Part shown: in pieces, positions 54,255-63,109 of the stretch
Position numbering within the stretch: position 1 is the stretch's first letter
How the letters are laid out: each line of letters starts with the position of its first letter
Assembly: GCF_018069875.1 (NCBI RefSeq)
Contig: NZ_JAGQDF010000002.1
Span: forward strand, 372,001-436,000
Direction: 5' to 3'
From: Ideonella alba
Lineage (GTDB): Bacteria > Pseudomonadota > Gammaproteobacteria > Burkholderiales > Burkholderiaceae_C
Length of the DNA: 64,000 nt
Position numbers and translations under genes: made by a program
Notes under the pieces: model-generated
Told to the model about the DNA's origin: nothing
Database searches by the model: none
The model's input: only the letters and a program-made list of their open reading frames with translations

Positions 54255-55601
54255 ATGCCGTCCATCTGCCGTACCTGCCTGTCCACCCTGGCCCTGGCCG
54301 CGCTGCTCGCCAGCGCCCAGGCCGCCCCCACCCTGATCGCCCGCGGCAGCCTGCCCGGTGACGCCGCCGACCTGTCCGGCCTCAGCGGCACTCTGGAGAA
54401 CGGAGCCCCCGCCAACCTGCTGGGCGGGCTCGGCTCGGCCCTGGCCTGGGCCGGTGGCAGCACCTTCATCGCCCTGCCCGACCGCGGCCCCAACGCCTCG
54501 GCCTGGAACACGACGGTCGACAACACCACCAGCTGGGTTCCGCGCTTCCACACGCTGTCGATGGCGCTGAGCCCCAACCCGGCGGGCCCGCTGCCCTTCA
54601 CGCTGACGCCCACGCTGACTGGCACCACGCTGCTGTGGTCGCGTGACGCGCTGCACTACGGCCCGGCCGTGCCGGCGATCAACACCGCCAGGCGCCACTT
54701 CTTCAGCGGTCGCAGCGACAACTTCGGCCCCGGCGATTCGCTCGACCCGCTGCATGCCCGCCTCGATCCGGAAGGCCTGCGCGTCTCACGCAACGGCAAG
54801 ACGGTCTACATCAGCGACGAGTACGGCGCCTACGTCTACGCCTTTGACCGCGCCAGCGGCAAGCGCCAGCGCGCGTTCGCGCTGCCCTCGGCCACCTTTG
54901 CGGTGAACACGCTGGCGGCCACCGGCGCGGCCGAGATCAGCGGCAACACCACGGGTCGCGTGGCCAACAAGGGCATGGAAGGTCTGGCGATCACGCCCGA
55001 CGGGAAGCACCTGATCGGCTTCATGCAAAGCCCGCTGCTGCAGGACGGCGGCGACGGCGGTCGCGCCAACCGCATCGTGCGCATCGAGATCGCCACCGGT
55101 GTGGTCGAGCAGTTCGCCTACGACAACTTCATCCCGGCGATGAACAAGGCCTACAACAGCAGCGAGATCCTGGCGATCAACAGCCACGAATTCCTGGTGC
55201 TGGAGCGCGACGGCAAGGGCCTGGGCGATGGCACGCTGGCGGTGGTCAAGCAGCTGTGGAAGGTGGACCTGAGCGGCGCCACCGAGGTGAGCGGTCTGAG
55301 CGGCGCGGCGGCCCTGCTGGCCGTGGCCCCCACCAAGACGCTGTTCCTGGACCTGCGCGCGGCGCTCAATGCCGCCGGCATCGCCGACGCCGACATCCCG
55401 GCCAAGCTCGAGGGCGCGGCCTTCGGTGAGGACGTGGTGATCGACGGCGTCACCAAGCACACGCTGTACCTGGCCAACGACAACGATTTCCTGGCCAGCG
55501 TGGGCGGCAAGGACAACCCGAACCAGTTCTTCGTCTTCGCCTTCGACGACGCCGATCTGGGCGGCTCGGTCTACGAGCCGCAGCGCTTCAAGCAGCCCTG
55601 A
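54255..55601 (+). CDS. exported esterase-like phytase-family protein
   Basis: A 448-residue secreted protein with a signal peptide (STLALAALLASAQAAP, cleavage near 24). The mature part reads as a beta-propeller of the esterase-like/phytase-like family: SGLSGTLENG, ALPDRGPNASAW, LDPEGLRVSRNGKTVYISDEYGAYVYAFD, NKGMEGLAITPDGKHLIGFMQSPLL, NSHEFLVLERDGKG. Most members have no assayed substrate; phosphoester hydrolysis is inferred. The stop abuts the convergent asparaginase stop within TGATCA. Confidence 0.85.
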   Translation: MPSICRTCLSTLALAALLASAQAAPTLIARGSLPGDAADLSGLSGTLENGAPANLLGGLGSALAWAGGSTFIALPDRGPNASAWNTTVDNTTSWVPRFHTLSMALSPNPAGPLPFTLTPTLTGTTLLWSRDALHYGPAVPAINTARRHFFSGRSDNFGPGDSLDPLHARLDPEGLRVSRNGKTVYISDEYGAYVYAFDRASGKRQRAFALPSATFAVNTLAATGAAEISGNTTGRVANKGMEGLAITPDGKHLIGFMQSPLLQDGGDGGRANRIVRIEIATGVVEQFAYDNFIPAMNKAYNSSEILAINSHEFLVLERDGKGLGDGTLAVVKQLWKVDLSGATEVSGLSGAAALLAVAPTKTLFLDLRAALNAAGIADADIPAKLEGAAFGEDVVIDGVTKHTLYLANDNDFLASVGGKDNPNQFFVFAFDDADLGGSVYEPQRFKQP

Positions 55602-56531
55602 TCAGCGCGCCACCAGCAGGCGCAGCAGCAGCTCGACCCGCGCCTTGGCGGGTGTGAGCGCGCCCGCCGAGGGCCAGGCGCCCTCGGGCTGGCCGACGAT
55701 GCCACCGCGCTGGCAGCGCGTGGCCCGCCAGACCAGCAGGCCCCGCTGCGCCGCCGCCTGCAGCGCCGCGTCCAGCGCGGCGTTCACGGTGCCGTTGCCG
55801 GTGCCCTCGACCACCAGGCCGCGGTAGCCCGCATCCAGCAGCGCATGCACCAGCACCGGCTCGACGCCGGCATGGCTGCTCACGATGCCCACCCGCGGCC
55901 AGGCGGCCACCGGGGGCTCGATCGTCGCCAGGCCCAGCGCCACGCCCCGGGGCCAGTCGCGCCAGCGCAGGACCCGGCCCTCGCGCAGGCTGGCCACCGG
56001 TGGCGCGTCGCCGCCCTCGAACGCGTCGATGCGAAACGGCTGCGTCTTGCGCACGTCGGCGGCCGCCCAGACCTCGCCCCCCACCGCCACCAGCACCCCC
56101 TGCGCGCCCGGCTCGGCGGCCAGCGTCACCGCGTCCAGCAGGTTCTGCGGGCCATCGGCCTGCAGCGACGTGGCCGGGCGCATCGACGCGGTCATCACCA
56201 AGGGCTTGATCGGCGCCAGCACACGCTGCAGGAACCAGGCGGTCTCCTCCAGCGTGTCGGTGCCATGGGTCACCACCACGCCGGCCACCTCGGGCCGCGC
56301 CAGGTGGTGGGCGGCGCGGCGCGCCAGCTGCTGCCAGGTGGCGTGGTCCATGTCCTTGCTGTCGAGCTGGGCCACCTGTTCGGCCTCCAGCGTGCGGCTG
56401 GCCAGTGCCGGCACCGCCAGCAGCAGCTGGGTCACGTTGAGGCTGCCCGCCGCGTAGCCGACGTTGTCGCCCGCGCCGGCGATGGTGCCGCCGGTGCCCA
56501 GAATCACGATGCGTGCCGATTCACTTTGCAT
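55602..56531 (-). CDS. L-asparaginase (type II-like)
   Basis: A 309-residue amidohydrolase. The first catalytic threonine is T16 in LGTGGTIAG and the second motif is [12 protein letters not shown] (T91, D92), both as in bacterial asparaginases, with [19 protein letters not shown] following. No signal peptide is visible, so it is probably cytoplasmic. It hydrolyses asparagine (possibly glutamine) to the acid and ammonia. It is divergent from lexA, with the LexA box only 12 bp from its start, so SOS repression could extend to it. Confidence 0.9.
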   Translation of the reverse strand: MQSESARIVILGTGGTIAGAGDNVGYAAGSLNVTQLLLAVPALASRTLEAEQVAQLDSKDMDHATWQQLARRAAHHLARPEVAGVVVTHGTDTLEETAWFLQRVLAPIKPLVMTASMRPATSLQADGPQNLLDAVTLAAEPGAQGVLVAVGGEVWAAADVRKTQPFRIDAFEGGDAPPVASLREGRVLRWRDWPRGVALGLATIEPPVAAWPRVGIVSSHAGVEPVLVHALLDAGYRGLVVEGTGNGTVNAALDAALQAAAQRGLLVWRATRCQRGGIVGQPEGAWPSAGALTPAKARVELLLRLLVAR

Positions 56532-56542
56532 TTTTCGACAGT

Positions 56543-56558
56543 CTGGATAAAAATACAG
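56543..56558. promoter_or_regulatory. LexA (SOS) box
   Basis: CTGGATAAAAATACAG, a CTG-N10-CAG SOS box with AT-rich core, 48 bp before lexA and 11 bp before the divergent asparaginase ATG. It fits autoregulation of lexA and may repress both genes. Confidence 0.85.
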
Positions 56559-56606
56559 CCACTGGATGCAACCCCAGCCGTGCTCCACCGGAGCCGGCCA
56601 CCCCTC

Positions 56607-57284
56607 ATGCTTGAAAGCCCCAAGCTCACCGCCCGGCAGCAACAGGTGCTCGACCTGGTGCAAAGCACCATCGAGCGCACTGGCGCCCCGCCCACGCGGG
56701 CCGAGATCGCTGCCGAACTGGGCTTCAAGTCGCCCAACGCCGCTGAAGAGCACCTGCAGGCCCTGGCCCGCAAGGGCGTGATCGAGCTGGTCGGGGGCAC
56801 CTCGCGCGGCATCCGCCTGCAGTCTGCCACGCTGCGCGCGCTGAACGAGGCCCGCGGCAAGCAGTTCATGCTGCCGCTGCCCAGCCTGGCGCAGCTGACA
56901 CTGCCGCTGGTCGGCCGCGTCGCCGCCGGTCACCCGATCCTGGCCCAGGAACACGTGGACCAGACCTATGTGCTCGAAGCCTCGCTGTTCCCGCAGAAGC
57001 CCGACTACCTGCTGAAGGTCAAGGGCATGAGCATGCGCGATGCCGGCATCGTCGACGGCGACCTGCTGGCGGTCAAGCAGACGCGCGAGGTGCGCAATGG
57101 CCAGATCGTCGTCGCGCGGCTCGACAACGAAGTCACCGTCAAGCGCTTCCACCGGGGCCGCCAGGGCGTGGAGCTGCTGCCCGAGAACCCCGACTTCGAA
57201 CCCATCGTTGTCGGCCCCGAGCGCGAGGACTTCTCGATCGAGGGCATCGCCGTGGGCCTGGTGCGCCAGCACATGCTGATCTGA
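56607..57284 (+). CDS. lexA: SOS repressor LexA
   Basis: A 225-residue repressor. The winged HTH spans 1-70 ([48 protein letters not shown]). The cleavage site is A107-G108 (RVAAGHPI), and S142 (KGMSM) and K179 (VTVKRF) form the self-cleavage dyad. RecA-stimulated cleavage would induce the SOS regulon. A consensus box lies upstream. A small HhH protein gene follows after 20 bp. Confidence 0.97.
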   Translation: MLESPKLTARQQQVLDLVQSTIERTGAPPTRAEIAAELGFKSPNAAEEHLQALARKGVIELVGGTSRGIRLQSATLRALNEARGKQFMLPLPSLAQLTLPLVGRVAAGHPILAQEHVDQTYVLEASLFPQKPDYLLKVKGMSMRDAGIVDGDLLAVKQTREVRNGQIVVARLDNEVTVKRFHRGRQGVELLPENPDFEPIVVGPEREDFSIEGIAVGLVRQHMLI

Positions 57285-57304
57285 TCTCCCGGCGGGCTGT
57301 ACCG

Positions 57305-57616
57305 ATGGGCACGATCAAATCCCCCAAAGCCGCCAGTGCCGCCGAGTGCGACGCGCTGGAACGCCTGCCCAATGTCGGCCCGGCGATGGCCGCCGACCTG
57401 CGCTCGCTGGGCATCCAGCACCCGTCGCAGCTGGCCGGCCGCGACGCCTATGCCCTGTACCGCGCGCTGGAGCGTCACAGCGGCAAGCGGCAGGACCCCT
57501 GCGTGCTGGACACCTTCCTCGCCATCGTCGATTTCATGAACGGCGCAGCACCTCGCCCCTGGTGGGACTACACCGCCGACCGCAAGCGCCAGTTCGGCGC
57601 GCTGCATCCGGCCTGA
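57305..57616 (+). CDS. Cdd1-type helix-hairpin-helix protein
   Basis: A 103-residue protein with a helix-hairpin-helix element (ALERLPNVGPAMAADLRSLGI, about 17-37) then DAYALYRALERHSGKRQDPCVLDTFLAIVDFM and the family ending PRPWWDYTADRKRQF. This matches the Cdd1 / pathogenicity-locus family, sometimes called mitomycin-resistance-like, with unknown biochemistry; the HhH suggests nucleic-acid binding. Its place 20 bp behind lexA suggests co-expression in the SOS response. Confidence 0.82.
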   Translation: MGTIKSPKAASAAECDALERLPNVGPAMAADLRSLGIQHPSQLAGRDAYALYRALERHSGKRQDPCVLDTFLAIVDFMNGAAPRPWWDYTADRKRQFGALHPA

Positions 57617-57648
57617 ACACGCGGCCTGAACACCCGGCCTGAGCACCC
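57610..57648 (+). repeat. 13-bp tandem repeat, three copies
   Basis: GGCCTGAACACGC, GGCCTGAACACCC and GGCCTGAGCACCC in tandem, overlapping the stop of the HhH gene. Probably slippage-derived. Confidence 0.8.
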
Positions 57649-57663
57649 AGCCAGTGCTCGCTG

Positions 57664-58902
57664 CTACAGCCGCTCGCGCCGCCACAGCGCCGGAAACAGC
57701 CGCGGCCACACCGCCACCGCCAGCAGCGTGCCGGTGCCGCCCAGCAGCACCGAACCCACCGGTCCCAGCCAGGCCGCCGTGGCGCCCGACTCGAACTCGC
57801 CCAGCTGGTTGCTGGCGCCGATGAACACCGAGTTCACCGCTGCCACGCGGCCGCGCATCGCGTCGGGCGTCTCCATCTGCACCAGGCTCTGGCGGATCAC
57901 CACGCTGACCATGTCGGCGGCACCGGCCACGGCCAGCGCCAGCATCGCCAGCGGCAGGCTGCCGGCCACCGCAAAGGCCAGCGTGGCCAGGCCATAGACC
58001 GCCACCGACTGCAACAGGCGCTGGCCGGCGCGGCGCTGCAACGGGTGCCGGGCCAGCCACAGGCCGCAGGCCAGTGCCCCCAGGGCCGGCGCGGCGCGCA
58101 ACAGACCCAGGCCCTCAGGCCCGGTGCCCAGGATGTCGCGCGCAAAGACCGGCAGCAGCGCGGTGGCACCGCCCAGCAGCACGGCCAACAGGTCCAGCCC
58201 CATTGCCCCCAGCAGCACCGGGTGCGCCACGATGAAGCGCAGGCCGGCGGTGAGTGCCCCGGCCTCGGCACCCACGCGCGCCGGCCGGCCCTGCGGCGTG
58301 AGCCGCAGCACCGCGCCTCCGGCCAGCACCAGCAGCAGCAGCGCCAGGCCATACACCCAGGCCGCGCCGGCGCTTTGGCCCGCGGCGTAGACCAGGCCGC
58401 CCAACGCTGGCCCACCCACAATCGAGGCCTGCAGCACGGCGCCACCGGCCGCCACCGCGCGCGGCAATGCCTCGCTGGGCACCAGCGAGGGCAGCAAGGC
58501 CTGCTGCGACGGCATCTGCAAGGCCCGGGCGGCGCCCAGCAGCGCCGAGACCGCGAAGATGCCGGCCGGCCCCAGCCAGCCGCCGGCACTGCCGGCCGCC
58601 AGGCACGCTGCCACCACGGCCTGCAGGCCCAGGCTGGCCAGCAGCGTGTGTCGGCGGTCGTGGTGGTCCACCAGGTGACCGGCCGGCAGCGTCAGCAGCA
58701 GCGCTGGCACGAACTGCACCAGACCCACCAGGCCCAGTTGCCAGGCGCTGCGGGTGAAGTCGTACATCTGCCAGCCCAGCGCCACCATCAGCATCTGGTT
58801 GGCGGTGGTCGCGGCGGCGCGGGCCGCCAGCAGGCGTCGGAAATCAGGCAGGTCGCGCAGGCGCGGCGGTGGCGCCAACGCCAGGGGATCGGTCGCGGTC
58901 AT
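57664..58902 (-). CDS. MFS transporter (EntS/MFS_3-like exporter)
   Basis: A 412-residue inner-membrane protein with twelve hydrophobic helices. The A-loop between helices 2 and 3 reads GHLVDHHDRRHTL, the major-facilitator signature form seen in MFS_3/enterobactin-exporter-like proteins, and FRRLLAARAAATTANQMLMVALGWQMYD opens the first helix as in this group. Substrate unknown; siderophore or drug export is typical. It is the last gene of the minus-strand run starting at 63023, 12 bp after the kinase. Confidence 0.86.
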   Translation of the reverse strand: MTATDPLALAPPPRLRDLPDFRRLLAARAAATTANQMLMVALGWQMYDFTRSAWQLGLVGLVQFVPALLLTLPAGHLVDHHDRRHTLLASLGLQAVVAACLAAGSAGGWLGPAGIFAVSALLGAARALQMPSQQALLPSLVPSEALPRAVAAGGAVLQASIVGGPALGGLVYAAGQSAGAAWVYGLALLLLVLAGGAVLRLTPQGRPARVGAEAGALTAGLRFIVAHPVLLGAMGLDLLAVLLGGATALLPVFARDILGTGPEGLGLLRAAPALGALACGLWLARHPLQRRAGQRLLQSVAVYGLATLAFAVAGSLPLAMLALAVAGAADMVSVVIRQSLVQMETPDAMRGRVAAVNSVFIGASNQLGEFESGATAAWLGPVGSVLLGGTGTLLAVAVWPRLFPALWRRERL

Positions 58903-58914
58903 CGGGGCGACAGC

Positions 58915-61206
58915 TTACGCTGCCGTGCGCACCGCCAGCACCGCCTGGTTGCGCAGGCTGCGCACCAGGCTTAGTTCAGCCTCCGACAGCTGCAGCGTGC
59001 GACGCTGGCAGGCGCCGTACAGCAGCCCGAAGCAGCGCCCCTTGAGCATCATCGGCAGCAGCACGAAGCTGCGCGGCGGCGCCTCGCGCAGCACCTGGGG
59101 CAGGCGCGGGCGCAGCGAGTCGGCCCGGGCGTCGTCGATCAGGGTGTCCAGGCCCTTGCGACAGGCCAGCTGGAACAGGTCCGGGGTCGGGCCCTCGCGC
59201 AAGTCGATCTTCAGGGCCGCGGCCAGTTCTGGCGCGCCCTCGCCCATCCACACCCGGCCGCACAGCTGCTCCCCCTTTGGGTCGCGCAGGGCCAGCACCA
59301 CCTGGTCCAGTGACAGGGCGCGCCACAGCGTCTCGGCAATCATCCGCAGCACCTGGCCCACGCTGCCGGATTCGCTGGCCAGTGTGGCGGTGACGTCAGC
59401 GATGCCGGCGGCCAGCAGTTGCTGCACCGCGGCGCTGACCGGGGCTTCGGCCACGGTGGCGGTGAACTCATCGGCCGGCGCGGTGGGCGGCGCCAGCAGC
59501 CGGCTGGCACGCACCCGTGGCCCGCTGTCGAGCCCCAGCGAGCTGGCCAGCTCGGCCAGCATCGCCCGCGCGGCAGACACCGCCTGCAGCATCGCCTCCT
59601 GCGACTGGCCCAGCGGCAGGCCGAAGTGCTCGGCCCAGGCGGGCTGGGGGTCGGCGCCTTCGCCGCGTTCGTCCAGCAGGCGCTGCACCAGCTCATGGGC
59701 CGCGCGCACGCGCCAGCGCATGGCCTCGGTGGGCGCCGTCACGCGGTGGCGCGGCGGCTCGCCGTGCGGCACCGACATCGCCTGGCACAGCGCCTGGGGC
59801 AGGCCCCAGGAGGCGGCCACGCCCTGCCCCAGGCTGGCGCAGGACACCCCCAGCACGTCGACCTGGGCGCGCTCATCCACCGGACCGTCGCGCCCCTGCA
59901 GCAGCTGCGCCTCCTGCGGCAGGTAGTAGGCCAGCAGCAGGCGGCCCAGCTGGCTGAACATGCCGGCCAGGAAGGCCTCCTCGCGCTCGCGGCTGGGGGG
60001 CGTCAGCTGATCGACCAGCGCCGCGGTCAGCAGGGTCTCCAGGAACAGGCCCTTCATGCGGCCGGCCTGGGCCTGGTTGCCCATGTGCTCGAGCAGCAGC
60101 AGCGACAGCGCCATCGCCCGGATGCCGCCGAAGCCCACCAGCGCCACCGCGCGCGAGACGGTGCTGACCTCGCCCTGGCGCGCATGGTGGAAGCGCGCGC
60201 TGTTGACGACGCGAAGCAGGCGCTGGGTCAGCGCCACGTCGCGCAGGATCTCGGCGGCCAGCGTGTGCACGCTCTCGGAATCGGAGGCGGTGATCGCCTG
60301 GATGCGCAGCACCGCGTCGGACAGCGCCGGGAAGTCGCCTGCCAGGCGCATGCGCCGAAGCAGAAAGTCCAGCGTCGGATGCGCACCCGGGCCCTGCACC
60401 GCGGCCGGATGCAGCCAGGCGTTCAGCGCGTCGCGCATCGCCGCGGCATCGGGCCATCGGCGCGCAGGGTCGCGGGCGGTGGCGCGCAGCACGATGCCAC
60501 GCAGGTGGTCGTCGACCTCGTTGTCCACTGGCGGCCAGACCACGTCCACATGGCGCGCCTGGGCGATCGCCTGGGTCGGCCCCTCGCTGCGGCGCAGTGG
60601 CACGCCGATCAGCATCTCGCCCAGCAGCATGCCGGCGGCGAACACGTCCATGGATGCGGCGGGGGCGGCGCCGGCCGCCGCCTCGGGCGAGATCGTGCCC
60701 GGCGAGCCGACGATGCGGCCGTCATGGCTGTCGGTGATGCGTGCCGCGATGCCGAAGTCGGCCACCTTGGGCAAACCGTCGGCGTCCAGCAGCACGTTGG
60801 AGGCCTTCAGGTCGCGGTGGACCACGCCCTGGGCGTGGGCATGGGCCAGCGCATCCAGCACGCCCAGCATCAGCTCCACCGCCGAACGCGGCGCCAGCGG
60901 GCCCTCGCGCAGGCGCGCGGCCAGCGTGCCACCGGGCACGCACTCGCTGACCAGCACCGCCTGGTCGTCGATCGTCAGCAGGTCGTGCACGGCGACGATG
61001 CCGGCGTGGTGCAGGCCGGCCGCCAGGCGGGCCTCGTCACGCCATTCAGCGGCCAGTTCGGACTCGGCCAGCGGATGGAAGATCTTCAGCGCCACCTCGC
61101 GCTGCAGCGTGGTGTCCAGCGCCCGCCAGACGGTGGCCTGGGCGCCGCGGCCGAGTTCGCCGCGCAGTTCAAAGCGACCGATGCGCTCGCCGATCGAGGG
61201 TTTCAC
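58915..61206 (-). CDS. serine/threonine protein kinase with HDOD and GAF-like domains
   Basis: A 763-residue signalling protein. An intact Hanks-type kinase domain fills residues 10-270: glycine loop GELGRGAQATV, K41 in VALKIF, HRDLKASN (130-137) and DFG (150-152). An HDOD domain follows (about 285-500: DFPALSDAVLRIQAITAS, LLRVVNSARFHHA, AVALVGFGGIRAMAL), then a helical linker and a GAF-like domain (about 600-755). The GTG start overlaps the upstream stop (GTGA), so it is translated with the pseudokinase-HDOD partner. HDOD proteins relate to HD domains but lack their metal residues and act as scaffolds. The signal and targets are unknown. Confidence 0.85.
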   Translation of the reverse strand: MKPSIGERIGRFELRGELGRGAQATVWRALDTTLQREVALKIFHPLAESELAAEWRDEARLAAGLHHAGIVAVHDLLTIDDQAVLVSECVPGGTLAARLREGPLAPRSAVELMLGVLDALAHAHAQGVVHRDLKASNVLLDADGLPKVADFGIAARITDSHDGRIVGSPGTISPEAAAGAAPAASMDVFAAGMLLGEMLIGVPLRRSEGPTQAIAQARHVDVVWPPVDNEVDDHLRGIVLRATARDPARRWPDAAAMRDALNAWLHPAAVQGPGAHPTLDFLLRRMRLAGDFPALSDAVLRIQAITASDSESVHTLAAEILRDVALTQRLLRVVNSARFHHARQGEVSTVSRAVALVGFGGIRAMALSLLLLEHMGNQAQAGRMKGLFLETLLTAALVDQLTPPSREREEAFLAGMFSQLGRLLLAYYLPQEAQLLQGRDGPVDERAQVDVLGVSCASLGQGVAASWGLPQALCQAMSVPHGEPPRHRVTAPTEAMRWRVRAAHELVQRLLDERGEGADPQPAWAEHFGLPLGQSQEAMLQAVSAARAMLAELASSLGLDSGPRVRASRLLAPPTAPADEFTATVAEAPVSAAVQQLLAAGIADVTATLASESGSVGQVLRMIAETLWRALSLDQVVLALRDPKGEQLCGRVWMGEGAPELAAALKIDLREGPTPDLFQLACRKGLDTLIDDARADSLRPRLPQVLREAPPRSFVLLPMMLKGRCFGLLYGACQRRTLQLSEAELSLVRSLRNQAVLAVRTAA

Positions 61207-63023
61207 GCCGCCGCGGCCCGCGGAGCGCCAGCGGCGGCGCCAGCCTGCGCAAAGGCACGGGTGGCGGCCGAGGCGTCGGCGACCCCGGGCATCGCCGGGC
61301 CTGTGTCCACCGTGCTGGGCAGGGCCTGCAGGGCGCCCAGCATCTCGGCCTGGGTCAGGCCCAGCGCCCGGGCATAGCGGCGCACCACCACCGCCAGCGC
61401 CGGACCCACCAACTTGGGCGCCAGCGCACTGGCGTCCAGCAGGTCATTGGCGCAGCTGGCGGTGACGCGCAGGATGTCGGCGTCGGTGTCGGGGTGGTGC
61501 ACCGGCGCGCCTGGCGGAATACGGCGGATCATCTGCTGCACCGAGTCGTCCAGGCCCCAGTGCTGGGCCACGGCCAGGCCCAGCGCCTCGAGGTCGATGC
61601 CCAGCACCGCATAGGAGGCCGCCTCGGCGCTCATGCCGGGCTCGGCGCCGGCCTTGCCGTCCGCCGATTCGCCGGGCTGCATCAGGCGGCGGATCTGGGC
61701 GGCCTCGTCCGGGAAGTGGTACTGCACCACCAGCCGGCCCAGGTTCTGCATCTGGGCGATCAGCGAGATCACCTCGCCGTCATAGCCGGCCGGCGCCAGC
61801 CGCGTGGCCACGCCGCCGGCGCGCTGCACGCGCCGCATCAGCGCCGCCATCTCGGTGGCCGCCGCCTCGTCCATCGGACCGGGCCAGGGCCGCAGCGACA
61901 GCGCCGCGCGGCGCACGCCCTCCAGGCCCAGCATCGCGATCGCCCGACGCAGCATCAGCACCGGGCCGTCGCTGGACACGGCGTGGCCCTGCACGGTGGC
62001 GCCATTGACCAGGCGCAGCAACTCGAAGGCCAGCGCCATGTCGCCCAGCACCACCTCGGCCAGCTCGCTGGTGCGGCCGCGCTCCATCAGCGCCAGGTGC
62101 GCCACGCGGTCGGCGCCCCCGGGCATGGCCGGCAGCACGCCGGCGGCGCGGATGCGGTCGAGCAGCAGGGCCAGCGGCCCGCCCTCCAGTTCGGCATTGG
62201 CCTTGATCCAGCCGTCCAGCGCCCGCTGCAGCGTGCGCGCATTGCGGTAGCGCTGGCGCGGCTGGCGGTCGGTGGCGCGGTTGACGATGGCCCGCAGCGC
62301 ATCCGGTATCGGCCGCGGCACGTTCCACGGCAGGCGCACGAAGTCATTGCCCAGCGGCGGCATCATCGCCACCACGCGGGCCACATCGGTCTGGTCCAGC
62401 GCTGGCTGGCCGGCCAGTCCATGGTGCATCACGATGCCCAGCGCGAGCACATCGCCCACGGCGGCGTCGCGCACCTGGCGGAGCTCTTCCATCGCCCCCA
62501 CCACCGCGGCGCCACCGCTGCGTTGCGGCACCTCCAGGCCCAGCACCTGCACGCGGCCGCCGTCGTCCACGCTGAGCAGCCACGGCTGCACATCATGGTG
62601 GGCCACGCCCGCCTCGTGGGCATAGGCCAGGCCCAGGGCGGCCTGCGAGGCCCAGGGGGCCATCTCCTCGGCCGGAATGCCCTGGCGCGAGAAGCGCTCG
62701 GCCCAGGTGACCTGGCCATGGCGCTCATAGGCCACGTAGGGCCAGCGCTCGTGCTCGGCGATCTCGACGGGCGTGGCCAGGTTCGGATGGTTCAGCCGCG
62801 CCGCGCGGCGCACGCTCTGCATCCAGGCCGCGGCGGCCTCGCCTTGCGGCTGCTGGCGCGGCATCACCAGCATCCATTCGGTGCCCTGGCGCTCATCGGC
62901 GGCATGCCAGGCCATGGTGCGCTCGCTCTTGCCCAGCAGGCGCAGCAGCTGGTAGCGCCCGAAGCGCCGCACCGGGGCGGTGGCGGCTTTCGGGGCGTCG
63001 TCGGAACGGGCGGGAGCACTCAT
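61203..63023 (-). CDS. pseudokinase-HDOD protein
   Basis: A 606-residue partner of the downstream kinase, with the same order of domains. Residues 20-275 have the kinase fold pattern (FGRYQLLRLLGKSERTMAWHA), but the key residues are lost: the lysine motif reads EWMLVMP, the catalytic loop is HHDVQPWLL (142-150, asparagine absent) and DFG is LGL (161-163). It should therefore be inactive as a kinase. An HDOD domain follows (about 300-530: LALMERGRTSELAEVVLGDMALAFELLRLVNGA). No GAF is seen. The ATG at 63023 was chosen for domain fit. Co-translation with the active kinase suggests a hetero-complex. Confidence 0.8.
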   Translation of the reverse strand: MSAPARSDDAPKAATAPVRRFGRYQLLRLLGKSERTMAWHAADERQGTEWMLVMPRQQPQGEAAAAWMQSVRRAARLNHPNLATPVEIAEHERWPYVAYERHGQVTWAERFSRQGIPAEEMAPWASQAALGLAYAHEAGVAHHDVQPWLLSVDDGGRVQVLGLEVPQRSGGAAVVGAMEELRQVRDAAVGDVLALGIVMHHGLAGQPALDQTDVARVVAMMPPLGNDFVRLPWNVPRPIPDALRAIVNRATDRQPRQRYRNARTLQRALDGWIKANAELEGGPLALLLDRIRAAGVLPAMPGGADRVAHLALMERGRTSELAEVVLGDMALAFELLRLVNGATVQGHAVSSDGPVLMLRRAIAMLGLEGVRRAALSLRPWPGPMDEAAATEMAALMRRVQRAGGVATRLAPAGYDGEVISLIAQMQNLGRLVVQYHFPDEAAQIRRLMQPGESADGKAGAEPGMSAEAASYAVLGIDLEALGLAVAQHWGLDDSVQQMIRRIPPGAPVHHPDTDADILRVTASCANDLLDASALAPKLVGPALAVVVRRYARALGLTQAEMLGALQALPSTVDTGPAMPGVADASAATRAFAQAGAAAGAPRAAAA

Positions 63024-63109
63024 GGCAGCGGGCACGGCGGGCAGCTTGGCTCCGATTGAACCGCGCGCACCGCCGACCCGTAGTCCGGAAGTAGCGGCGC
63101 CAAACCCGG

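Noticed and set aside
57610-57648. CRISPR-like repeat
   Set aside because: Three contiguous 13-bp copies without spacers are a simple tandem repeat. No CRISPR array or cas gene was seen anywhere in the window.
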